A DNA stretch of 64,000 nt from Nonomuraea jabiensis (GTDB lineage: Bacteria; Actinomycetota; Actinomycetes; Streptosporangiales; Streptosporangiaceae), in NCBI RefSeq assembly GCF_014204795.1, contig NZ_JACHMB010000001.1, positions 7,390,501 to 7,454,500 on the forward strand, read 5' to 3'. The notes below the pieces were generated by a model. It searched no databases and was not told the DNA's origin. It saw only the letters and a list, made by a program, of their open reading frames with translations. This document shows, piece after piece, positions 8,291 through 16,112 of the stretch. Each line of letters opens with the position of its first letter. Position 1 is the first letter of the stretch. The translations under genes and the position numbers were made by a program.

Positions 8291-9724
8291 TCAGTCCGGC
8301 TGGTCGTCCTCGACCGCCAGCACGTTCGTCCTGATCGTGAAGAACGTGATCAGCGCCGCCACCACCATCATCGCGGCGCTGACCAGCATCGCCAGGTGGA
8401 ACCCGGCGTCGAACACCGGCGGGTTCCTGAACGCGTCGCCCACCAGCCCGACCAGCGGCGGCACGGCCGCCACGGCGAGCAGGCTCCCGGTGCGGGCCAC
8501 GGCGTTGTTGACGCCGCTGGCCGTGCCCGCGTGCCGCTCCTCGGCCGTGGCCAGCACGGTCGAGGTCAGCGGCGCGACCGCCGCCGACAGCCCCAGCCCG
8601 AACAGGGTCGCCGCGGGCAGGACCTGCAGCGGGTAGGAGGCACCCGGCCCGATCGTGCTCATCGCGAGGAAGCCGCCGGCCGCCAGCAGGATCCCGCCCG
8701 TCATCGGCCAGCGCGGCCCGAATCGCTTGGCGAGCTCTCCGGCGCGGGGCGACAGGAGCAGCATCAGGATCGTCGTCGGCAGCATCGCCAGGCCCGCCGC
8801 GATGGGCCCGAATCCGGACACCACCTGGAGCTGGACCACGAGCAGGAAGAACACCACGCCCATGGCCGCGTACATGATCAGCGTCACCACGTTCACGGCG
8901 GTGAAGACCGGGCTGCGGAAGATCTCCACCGGCACCAGCGCGTCGGGCGACCTGCGGATCTCGATCACCACGAAGATCGCGCCCAGCACCAGCCCCGCGA
9001 CCAGCGGCACCGGCGCGCCCGTCTCGATCAGCCCGTACGTGATCCCGGCCAGCGCCAGCGCCGCCAGCACCGCCCCCAGCACGTCGAACCGCCCCGCCGC
9101 CTGCTCGTCCTTGCTCTCCGGCACGTGCCGCAGGGTCACGAGCACGATCAGCGCCGCGAACGGCAGGTTGACCAGGAACGCCCAGCGCCACCCCGCGCTC
9201 TGCACCAGCCAGCCGCCCAGCAGCGGCCCGATCGCGCTGGCCACGCCGCCCAGCCCGGACCACACCCCGACGGCCCGGGGCCGGTCGTGCCGCACGAACG
9301 ATGCCTGGATGATCGCCAGCGAGCCCGGCGTGAGCAACGCCCCGCCGATGCCCTGCAGGGCCCGGGCCGCGATCAGGAACTCGATGTTCGGCGACAGCCC
9401 GCACAGCGCCGAGGCCACGGCGAACCACACGGTGCCGATCAAGAAGATCTTCCGCCGCCCGTACCGGTCGCCCAGGGACCCGCCCAGCAGGATCAGCCCC
9501 GCGAGAGTGAGCGTGTACGCGTTGATCGTCCACTGCAGGCCGTCCATGCCCGCGTCGAGTTCTTTGCCCAGGAACGGCAGGGCGACGTTGACCACGGTGC
9601 TGTCGAGCAGCGCCAGCCCGGAGCCGAGCACGGTCGCGGTCAGGATCCAGCGGCCGCGTGCGGACCCGAGCTGGACATGGCCGTTCACGGGCGCCGTGCC
9701 CGCACCGCCGGCCGCACCGCTCAC
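8291..9724 (-). CDS. MFS drug transporter, DHA2 (EmrB/QacA) family
   Basis: 477 residues, strongly hydrophobic, consistent with 14 membrane helices. Motif A is seen after the second helix (LGGSLGDRYGRRKIF). The motif C region follows (ALLTPGSLAIIQASF), and the first helix begins LGSGLALLDSTVVNVALP, a DHA2 hallmark (D-x-T-x-V-N-V-A-L-P). It exports hydrophobic or cationic compounds by proton antiport. The GTG start overlaps the stop of the TetR regulator (GTGA), so regulator and pump are co-transcribed and the pump is likely induced by its own substrate. Confidence 0.93.
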   Translation of the reverse strand: MSGAAGGAGTAPVNGHVQLGSARGRWILTATVLGSGLALLDSTVVNVALPFLGKELDAGMDGLQWTINAYTLTLAGLILLGGSLGDRYGRRKIFLIGTVWFAVASALCGLSPNIEFLIAARALQGIGGALLTPGSLAIIQASFVRHDRPRAVGVWSGLGGVASAIGPLLGGWLVQSAGWRWAFLVNLPFAALIVLVTLRHVPESKDEQAAGRFDVLGAVLAALALAGITYGLIETGAPVPLVAGLVLGAIFVVIEIRRSPDALVPVEIFRSPVFTAVNVVTLIMYAAMGVVFFLLVVQLQVVSGFGPIAAGLAMLPTTILMLLLSPRAGELAKRFGPRWPMTGGILLAAGGFLAMSTIGPGASYPLQVLPAATLFGLGLSAAVAPLTSTVLATAEERHAGTASGVNNAVARTGSLLAVAAVPPLVGLVGDAFRNPPVFDAGFHLAMLVSAAMMVVAALITFFTIRTNVLAVEDDQPD

Positions 9725-10320
9725 GCGAGTCCGCCGACGGCCCGCAGCACGAACTCGGACACCAGTTCCCCGGCCCGCTCCACCGTCACGCTCCCGCTGA
9801 TCAGCGGAACCCGCTCGGCGCCGACGACGGCGAGGATCATGCGAGCCGTGGCCTGCACGTCGAGCACCCGGAACTCGCCGGACTCGACCCCGCTCTCGAG
9901 GATCTCCACCAGAATGCGCTGCATGGGCGCGACATGCTCGGCCAGCTGCTGGTAGGCATCGGGCCCGAGCGCGGCACTGAGATCGGCGGCACCCGGATGC
10001 GGATGGGCGAGCAGCCCGGCCAACTGCAGCCGCACGAACGCCCGCAGCCGATCAGCCGGCGAGGCACTCCCCGGCAGCTCCTGCTCGTAGCTGTCGATGA
10101 AGTACTGGGTCACCCGCTCGGTGAACGCCAGCAACAGGGCCGCCTTGTCGGGGAAGTAGTTGTACAGGACGGTCCTGGTGATCCCCGCCTCGCCGGCCAC
10201 GTCCGTCATCGAGATCGCGTCGATACCGTGCACCCTGGACAGCCGGGAGACGGCCTGCAGGATCCGGTCCCGCGTCTGCGTTCGATGCTCGCCGATCGTG
10301 GCGGCGGAGATCCGAGGCAT
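9721..10320 (-). CDS. TetR/AcrR family repressor of the adjacent MFS pump
   Basis: 199 residues from the ATG at 10320 (MPRISAATIGEHR). The N-terminal helix-turn-helix reads ISMTDVAGEAGITRTVLYNYFPDKAALLLAF (about residues 38-68 including the following helix), typical of TetR. The C-terminal ligand domain is unconserved. The reading frame is open further upstream into the repeat field, but that extension is His/Thr/Pro-rich repeat translation and not credible protein. First gene of the regulator-pump operon. I found no convincing dyad just upstream, so its operator is not assigned. Confidence 0.9.
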   Translation of the reverse strand: MPRISAATIGEHRTQTRDRILQAVSRLSRVHGIDAISMTDVAGEAGITRTVLYNYFPDKAALLLAFTERVTQYFIDSYEQELPGSASPADRLRAFVRLQLAGLLAHPHPGAADLSAALGPDAYQQLAEHVAPMQRILVEILESGVESGEFRVLDVQATARMILAVVGAERVPLISGSVTVERAGELVSEFVLRAVGGLA

Positions 10321-11581
10321 AGGCCCATCGTAGGCCGGGATCGTCAGAAGCCGACGCCCGCTCCCCTCATTCCCCCTCCCCTCCGCAGCCCACCACCACC
10401 GATGGGCACCGGACCAGCGAAGACGGTCTGTCGGCGGTCGTCGGTCGTCGGTCGTCGGTCGTCGGTCGTGGTGATGTGGTGAGGTGCCTGGGGTGGTGGG
10501 GTGGCCTGTCCTGATGATGTGGTGAGGTGACCGTCGGTGGTGGGTGGTCCGTCCTGATGACGCGGTGAGGGCTCTCATTGGTGGTTGGTGGCTTGTTCTG
10601 ATGATGTGGTGAGGGGCCTGGTCGGTGGTGGGTGGCTTGTCGTGTTGACGTGGTGAGGGCTCTCGTTGGGGGTGGGGTGGCCTGTCCTGATGATGTGGTG
10701 AGGTGACCGTCGGTGGCTGGTGGCCCGTCCTGATGACGAGGGGAGCCGTCGGTGGTGGGTGGTCCGCCTGTTGATGTGGTGAGGGTCTCGGCTTGTCCTG
10801 TTGATGTGGTGAGGGGTCTCGTCGGCGGTTGGTGGGCTGTCATGACGTGATACGGGCGCTCGCCGGTGGTTGGACGGCAGCCGCGAAGGCATAGCGGGGT
10901 TGCCTGTTGCGCGTTGCGCGTCGGCGATGCTGACGACGGGCAGACACCGGCTGCCGATGGTTGGGCGGTTCCAACGACGTGGAGAGACGGCCGTTGATGA
11001 AGGCCCAGTCCGCGACGGTGTGGTGAGCGCAATCGTCGGTGGCTGGGCGGTGGCCGTGAGGGCACGTCGGTCGTCAGATGGCAGCTGCGGACCGCCTGGC
11101 GTCACCGGTGGCTAGGTGGCGAGGCCTGACAAGGGGCGGCTGGTTGGATGGGGGAGGGGCGTGGAGGGCGCGTTGGTGGGTGACAGCTGTGACAGCGTGG
11201 TGAAGCCGGTCGTCGGCGTCAGGCGGTAGTCGTGACGGGCGGATGCCGCTGGTGAGGCTGGGCGTCGGGCGTCAGCCGGCAGTCCTGACGGGCGGATGCT
11301 GGCGGTGAGGCGGTAGTCGTGACGCGGGCTCTGGCGGGGTTAGGCGGCTGTCCTGACGGCCGGATGCTGATGGTGAGGTTGGGCGTCGGGCGTCAGCCGG
11401 CAGTCCTGACGGGCCGATGCTGGCGGTGAGGCGGTAGTCGTGACGGGGGGCTCTGGCGGGTTAGGCGGCTGTCGTGACGGGCGGATGCTGGTGGCGAGGC
11501 CGACCCATCGGGCGTCAGGCAGTAGTCCTGACGGGCGGATGCTGGTGGTGAGGCGGTAGTCGTGACGGGGGCCCTGGCGGG
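10321..11581. repeat. 1.26-kb non-coding field of G/T-skewed tandem repeats
   Basis: No credible gene lies here. Three repeat families follow one another. At 10436-10470, about five copies of a 7-bp unit (TCGGTCG). At 10473-10860, about ten imperfect units, mostly 43-45 bp, each starting near GATGTGGTGAGG. At about 11220-11581, three copies of a 121-bp unit containing TTAGGCGGCTGTC (copies at 11340, 11461 and 11582). The plus strand is rich in G and T. Long open frames on the minus strand here (His/Pro/Thr-rich) arise because the repeats lack stop codons. Between 10860 and 11220 the repeats are too degraded to phase. Confidence 0.85.
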
Positions 11582-12226
11582 TTAGGCGGCTGTCTTGACG
11601 ACGTGGAGGAGTTCGGCCAGCACCTCGGTGTTGAGCTGGTACGCCAGCTTCACCTCGCGGATCATGCGTTGACGCTCCCGATCGTCCAGTTCGAGCTCGT
11701 CCAGCCGCGCGCGGTACTCGTTCTTGAACCTCGGCAGGCTGCCCAGACCGTCGAAGATGTAGAAGTCGACGCCCCCGTCAGTGCCGTATCCGTAGATCTT
11801 CTGCAGCTCCATGCGGATGAACTGACCGCCGGAAAGATCGCCCAGGTAGCGCGTGTAATGGTGCGCGATGTAGCCACTTGGCCAATCGGCCACCTGGTGG
11901 ATCCGCGCGACCAGCGTGCGGGTGGCTTTGGACGGCACGATCCGGCTTCGCCAGCTCGGGCCGTAGATCGTCGCGAGGTCCCGCTCCAGTGCCCGCTCTC
12001 GATACAGCTCAGGAAAGACGAAGCGGCCCGCCACCGGATGATCGGAAAGTTGGCGTGACACGCCGTCAAGTGCCATGTACGCGAAGTAGTGCTGAGCTAC
12101 CATTTCGCCGTATTCCTGCTCGCTCAGGCGGCCGCCCATGAGCTCCGCGAGATAGCTCTCGCCTTCGGCGGACTCGTGGTCAGCCCAGGTGGCGTTCTTC
12201 AGGGTTTCGGAGAACGGGGTGCTCAC
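11582..12226 (-). CDS. hmuO: Heme oxygenase (biliverdin-producing)
   Basis: 214 residues, normal length for a bacterial HO-1 fold enzyme. The proximal heme ligand is His17 in TWADHESAE, and the glycine-rich distal helix is LGDLSGGQ. The enzyme opens heme with oxygen and electrons to give biliverdin, CO and ferrous iron; it serves iron acquisition or heme turnover. No heme transporter or siderophore gene is adjacent, so it stands alone. GTG start at 12226 with GAGGT eight bases upstream. The last codons and stop (TTAGGCGGCTGTC on the plus strand) match the 121-bp tandem repeat that follows, so the 3' end of the gene is one repeat copy. Confidence 0.93.
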   Translation of the reverse strand: MSTPFSETLKNATWADHESAEGESYLAELMGGRLSEQEYGEMVAQHYFAYMALDGVSRQLSDHPVAGRFVFPELYRERALERDLATIYGPSWRSRIVPSKATRTLVARIHQVADWPSGYIAHHYTRYLGDLSGGQFIRMELQKIYGYGTDGGVDFYIFDGLGSLPRFKNEYRARLDELELDDRERQRMIREVKLAYQLNTEVLAELLHVVKTAA

Positions 12227-12256
12227 GGCCTACCTCAACTCGCACGGGAAGTTTCA

Positions 12257-12317
12257 TGACAAAGTGTCACAAACATCGGCATCCGGCGTCAAGTTGATGA
12301 CGACACCGTGTCATCAA
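12257..12317 (-). promoter_or_regulatory. hmuO promoter with two matching operator dyads
   Basis: On the minus strand, TTGACG (12287-12292) and TGACAC (12264-12269) are 17 bp apart and could be -35 and -10. A dyad TGACA-N3-TGTCA covers the -10 (12257-12269). A second, larger dyad with arms TTGATGAC and GTCATCAA around 8 bp lies just upstream of the -35 (12294-12317) and contains the same core, TGACA-N3-TGTC. The two cores are 44 bp apart, about four helical turns. This looks like cooperative control by one dimeric regulator; its identity is unknown. It does not match the IdeR/DmdR1 iron box. Confidence 0.6.
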
Positions 12318-12355
12318 AATCCGGCTCTTCTCTCTCGTACCCAGGAAACACCACG

Positions 12356-13342
12356 TCAAGGGGTCACCTCGCCTTCGTGCCCGAGAGCGATGAGCGCCAG
12401 GTTGCGGAGCGATGGGGTTCCGGGGGTGAAGTAGTCGCTGTGCCCGCCCGCGCCCACCGCGAAGACACGAGCCCCGAACGAAGGGCTCATAGGGTCGGCG
12501 CCGAAGCCCATGGGGCCGAGCTTGACCTTCGGCACGAACCTGACCCAGTCGCTCTCCCCGAGCCCTGCCCAGATCCGCAGCGGCACCACCCGTGCACCTC
12601 TCGCGCCGCTCTGAGAACCCTCCTCGCTTGCCTTGCGCCGGCTGACCAGCAAGTCCGCCGTGCCACATACGCCCGGCGAACCTGTCGCGCCCTGATCGTC
12701 CTGCGCGCCGGTCGTGCCGTGGGTGTCCTGCGGGCAGGTTGCACCTTGAGTGTCGTGTCCGCCTTTCATGCCGAGCGTGGTGTTTGCGGTGGGGGCGCTG
12801 ATGGCGGCTCGGGCGGGCTCTGCGTTGCGGGTCGGCTGGGCCAGGGTGGCGGCAGAGGGTGCGTCGAGGCCGGGGCTGCCGAAGACGGCGAGGTCGGTCA
12901 CGGGTAAGCCGGGGACGGCTTTGGCGCACAGGACCGAGCCGTAGCTGTGGCACAGCAGTGCGATCGGGGAGGGGGTGCGTGCGTGGAGCTCCGAGATGGT
13001 GCGGCGCAGTGCGCGGGCGCCTTTGAGCGCCGCGTCGCTGGTGATCACACTTAGGCTCAGCGTGGGTGGGGAGTCGTAGCCCAGCCATGCCACCACCGCC
13101 AGCCGCTCGCGGGGGGCGAGCCGTGCGGCCTCCGCCAGCAGGGCTCTCGCCGCGCCTCCGGGGCGCTTCGTGCCGTCGTCGAACGTGGCCACCGTCGTGT
13201 CGGCGCCGGGCACGATGACCGCTACCCGGTCGGCGGTGGCCAGGTCGCCGTAGATCCGCACCAGCCGCCCGCTCGGCTGCCCCGGCCACACCACGAGCGC
13301 GCCCACCGTCACGAGCCCCGCGAGGAGAAGGTTTCTGAGCAT
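12356..13342 (-). CDS. Alpha/beta hydrolase, DUF1023-like, membrane-anchored or secreted
   Basis: 328 residues starting with a signal or anchor segment (LLLAGLVTVGALVVWP, about 5-20). The fold shows a nucleophile elbow CHSYGS (Ser133, normally GHSYGS), upstream AVIVPGADTT, and a late GAGGHSDYF with the probable catalytic His. This matches actinobacterial DUF1023 hydrolases. About residues 190-250 are an unusual low-complexity insertion rich in Gly, Thr, Asp and Gln (DTQGAT, DTHGTT, DDQGAT), absent from a normal hydrolase core. The substrate is unknown. It lies upstream of hmuO on the same strand with a 129-bp gap holding hmuO's own promoter. Confidence 0.75.
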   Translation of the reverse strand: MLRNLLLAGLVTVGALVVWPGQPSGRLVRIYGDLATADRVAVIVPGADTTVATFDDGTKRPGGAARALLAEAARLAPRERLAVVAWLGYDSPPTLSLSVITSDAALKGARALRRTISELHARTPSPIALLCHSYGSVLCAKAVPGLPVTDLAVFGSPGLDAPSAATLAQPTRNAEPARAAISAPTANTTLGMKGGHDTQGATCPQDTHGTTGAQDDQGATGSPGVCGTADLLVSRRKASEEGSQSGARGARVVPLRIWAGLGESDWVRFVPKVKLGPMGFGADPMSPSFGARVFAVGAGGHSDYFTPGTPSLRNLALIALGHEGEVTP

Positions 13343-13973
13343 GCGGGGAACGTTACGGAGAGTGGCCTGCTGTCCGCGTCACCGCAGGGTTTGACCTTTT
13401 CCGTAGTACTGGAGGGGGAGGCGGGGTTACGTCGCGTGCTCGGTGTGGTGCGTGCCGGGCGGCCTGATGACTGTCGAGCGACTTGAGACTTGAATGGGGC
13501 TCTGCCTCGGCGTGCCCCGTCAGGGGGCTTTCAACGGCGTGTGGGTGGAGGCGCGCGTCCCGGCGGCGCTTCGGATCAGGTTTGGAGGGTCCCAGCAGAG
13601 CACGATGCGTGACCGTCCGCTCGACCGTGGCTCGGGAGGAGGGCTGCCTGCAACCCGTCCCGGGTGGGCGCGGTCGCGCGCTCCGCGGCCTTCTCCGGTC
13701 ATGCCAAAAGGAGCCAGCCATCCGCAACGCCGCCGACTTCTCCAAGGGCGGGGCTGGGTCTTCGGTTCGACGCTGTGTGTGGTGCCGGTTGTGTGAGTGG
13801 AGGTGGGAGACGTTGCCGGTTCAGGGCTGCGGCGTGGCCGGGGCGGCGGGGTTCCTGGGCGTGTGTTGTGTGTGGTGGCGGTCTGTGCAAGTGGGGGGCG
13901 GGTGATGTTGCCGATTCAGGACTGCGCCTGGCGGTGGTGGCGGGTCGCGGAGGTCCGCATCGGCCGCCCCCGG
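13343..13973. other. 631-bp intergenic region with a degenerate ~95-bp direct duplication
   Basis: No credible gene; the short frames on both strands lack recognisable content. The right half is G/T-skewed on the plus strand like the field at 10.4-11.6 kb. It contains two related segments, about 13774-13840 and 13865-13935. They share GTGTGTGGTG (about 91 bp apart) and TTGCCG(G/A)TTCAGG(G/A)CTGCG (95 bp apart). The hydrolase promoter should lie at its left end. I see no terminator with a T-run. Confidence 0.6.
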
Positions 13974-15335
13974 TCAGCGGGTGTAGCGGTGCTTGGCGCC
14001 CGGAGGGAAGTACTCCGGGTCGCCGGACTCCCGTAGCCGGATGAACGGCACCTGCTGCGGGACAGGCACATAGTGGGCGAACTCGCTGTTCAGCCGCCGC
14101 AGCTGGGCCAGGATGGACCCGCCCACGGCCTGGGCGATCTCGTCGGTCGGTTTCTCGCCGGGCATCAGCTCCACCGTGATCGTCAGGTGCCGGTCCCGGT
14201 CGGCGTCCTCCACCACCTCCATCACGAACTTCCCGGTGACCGAGCCGCTGACCTCCGGCTGCTCCAGGCCGACCGCGATGTTCTCCGGGTAGACGTTCGC
14301 GCCGTAGTAGGACACGGTGAAGTGGCTGCGGCCGAAGACGTACACGAACGGCCGCTCCGGCCCCTCGGCCGCCGGCTCGAAGCCGTGCCGCCGGACGAAG
14401 CCCAGCATGTCCTCGTACGGCACCACGCCGCCCTCGTCGGCGATGTGGTAGCGGATGAGCGGGATGCCGTTGTCGCCGGAGAAGAGCAGGGTGCCCTCGT
14501 GCTCCTCGAAGAAGCGGACCTTCGGGTCGTACTGGATGAGCGTCGGAAGCCTGGACTCGCCGAACAGTTCCCTGGCCGTGTCCGGGCGCGTGGACAGGAA
14601 GCGCCGGATCTCGACGGACAGCGGGGTCTCGTTGCCCAGGACGCCCGCGTCGGCGGTGCCGTACAGGGAAGCGATGCCCCGGACGGGATCCGCGATCCCC
14701 GCCCGCTGCGCGACCAGCGTGCGCCACTCCTCGCTGAACACCTCGCCGGCCGTGACGAGCTTGATGTCCCAGTCGGCCCAGGGGAGGTCCTCGGTGTCGA
14801 TGACGTTCTTGAGGAACGGCGGGTAGCCCAGGAGTACGACCTGGTCGAAGTGGGGCGCCAGCTCGGGGATGACCCGCAGGATCTCCCTCCGGTCGGTGCC
14901 GGGGGCGACCACGGTGATCGGGTAACCGCGTTCGGCCAGGTGGCGACAGCAGTTGACGGTGAACAGGCCGCCGACCCAGGTGCCCAGGGCGAAGCAGACG
15001 ACGGCGAGGGTACGGCGCTCGCGGGCGCCGAAGGAGTCCCTGAAGACCTCCTCGAAACGGGCGGCGATCACCCGCTCGTCCGCCGCCGAGCGCGGCCAGA
15101 AGGACGGGACGCCGGTCGAGCCGGAGGACACGGCGATGATGTCGCCGATGGTGCCGTTCCTGCACAGGTCGGGGAGGGGGTGGCGGTGGGTGTAGTTCTC
15201 CTTGGACGTCATCGGCAGCCCGACGAAATCCTGAAATGTCGTGACCTGCTCGGGGTTGATGTGGTTCTCCGCCAGAAAGGCTCTGTAGGCGGGAACGGTC
15301 GCCGCCACCTGATGGAAGAGCTCAACCGGGTCCAT
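13974..15335 (-). CDS. Phenylacetate-CoA ligase family protein (PaaK-like adenylate-forming enzyme)
   Basis: 453 residues, the usual length for PaaK relatives. The P-loop-like motif is AVSSGSTGVPSFWPRS; an aromatic-lined YGTADAGVLGNE adenine motif and a C-terminal FGRSHFTVSYYGANVYPENI hinge follow. The family activates an aryl or acyl acid as AMP ester and transfers it to CoA or a carrier. No phenylacetate catabolic gene is nearby, so the acid substrate is open, and a role in amino-acid-like natural-product activation cannot be excluded. It is a monocistronic minus-strand gene, 57 bp downstream of the NarL regulator stop. Confidence 0.88.
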   Translation of the reverse strand: MDPVELFHQVAATVPAYRAFLAENHINPEQVTTFQDFVGLPMTSKENYTHRHPLPDLCRNGTIGDIIAVSSGSTGVPSFWPRSAADERVIAARFEEVFRDSFGARERRTLAVVCFALGTWVGGLFTVNCCRHLAERGYPITVVAPGTDRREILRVIPELAPHFDQVVLLGYPPFLKNVIDTEDLPWADWDIKLVTAGEVFSEEWRTLVAQRAGIADPVRGIASLYGTADAGVLGNETPLSVEIRRFLSTRPDTARELFGESRLPTLIQYDPKVRFFEEHEGTLLFSGDNGIPLIRYHIADEGGVVPYEDMLGFVRRHGFEPAAEGPERPFVYVFGRSHFTVSYYGANVYPENIAVGLEQPEVSGSVTGKFVMEVVEDADRDRHLTITVELMPGEKPTDEIAQAVGGSILAQLRRLNSEFAHYVPVPQQVPFIRLRESGDPEYFPPGAKHRYTR

Positions 15336-15392
15336 CAGCCGACTGTACGGCGGCGGCCCCCGAAGGGGAACGGGGCGCCAGACTGGTACGGG

Positions 15393-16112
15393 TTACTCGC
15401 CGGGGCGGACCAGGCCGGTCTCGTACGCGAAGACGATCGCCTGGGCGCGGTCGCGCAGGCCGAGCTTCATCAGCACCCGCCCGACATGCGTCTTGACCGT
15501 CTGCTCCGCCACGAACAGCTTCTCCGCGATCTCCTGGTTGGACAGCGCCTGCGCGACCAGCGTCAGCACCTCCGTCTCGCGCTCGGTCAGCTCGGCCGGC
15601 CGCGTGCCCGGCACCGGTCGCCGCGCGCCCAGCTTGGCGAACTCGTGGATGAGCCGCTTGGTGATCGCCGGAGCGATGAGCGCCTCCCCGGCCGCGACCA
15701 CCCGCACCGCCTCCACGAGCTGGGCGGCGGAGGCGTCCTTGAGCAGGAACCCGCTGGCCCCGGCCCGTAACGCCTCGTAGACGTAGTCGTCGAGGTCGAA
15801 CGTCGTCAGGATGAGCACCTTCGGCGCCCCGCCCCGGGACATGAGCTCCCTGGTCGCCTCCAGGCCGTTCATGACCGGCATGCGCACGTCCATGAGCACC
15901 ACGTCGGGGCGCAGCGCCGAGGCGCGCTCCACGGCCTCCCGCCCGTTGGCCGCCTCGCCCACGACTTCGATGTCCGGCTGCCCGCTCAGGAACACGGTGA
16001 ACCCCGTGCGCACCATCCCCTGGTCATCCGCGATCAGAACCCGGATCAAGCCCTCTCCCTCTCCGCGGCCATCCGGCGCCGTCCCTTGTGACGAATCGTC
16101 AGGAGTGCTCAT
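15393..16112 (-). CDS. NarL/LuxR-family response regulator
   Basis: 239 residues from the ATG at 16112. Receiver domain LIRVLIADDQGMVRTGF, phospho-acceptor Asp75 (VVLMDVRMPVMNG), Thr in ILTTFDLDDYV, Lys in FLLKDAS. C-terminal LuxR helix-turn-helix ELTERETEVLTLVAQALSNQEIAEKLF ... VKTHVGRVL. It overlaps the kinase stop by 14 bases, so translation is coupled. It is the output of the adjacent two-component system; targets are not visible here. Confidence 0.95.
   Translation of the reverse strand: MSTPDDSSQGTAPDGRGEGEGLIRVLIADDQGMVRTGFTVFLSGQPDIEVVGEAANGREAVERASALRPDVVLMDVRMPVMNGLEATRELMSRGGAPKVLILTTFDLDDYVYEALRAGASGFLLKDASAAQLVEAVRVVAAGEALIAPAITKRLIHEFAKLGARRPVPGTRPAELTERETEVLTLVAQALSNQEIAEKLFVAEQTVKTHVGRVLMKLGLRDRAQAIVFAYETGLVRPGE

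Noticed and set aside
5550-9533. 1,327-residue open frame on the minus strand
   Set aside because: Only its C-terminal third is the FG-GAP protein; the rest is the antisense of the P450 gene and an alternate frame of the MFS gene, without domains.
7047-10320. Small biosynthetic cluster of P450, MFS pump and TetR
   Set aside because: No core biosynthetic enzyme, and the P450 is convergent to the pump operon; neighbours by chance is simpler.
10473-10860. CRISPR array
   Set aside because: Units are contiguous, imperfect and lack unique spacers; no cas genes.
10367-11105. Several minus-strand ORFs rich in His, Thr and Pro
   Set aside because: They arise from tandem repeats that happen to lack stops in several frames; no start signals, no conserved content.
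12224-12260. IdeR/DmdR1 iron box before hmuO
   Set aside because: A partial TTGAGGTAGGC is present near the ribosome binding site, but the second half of the palindrome is missing.
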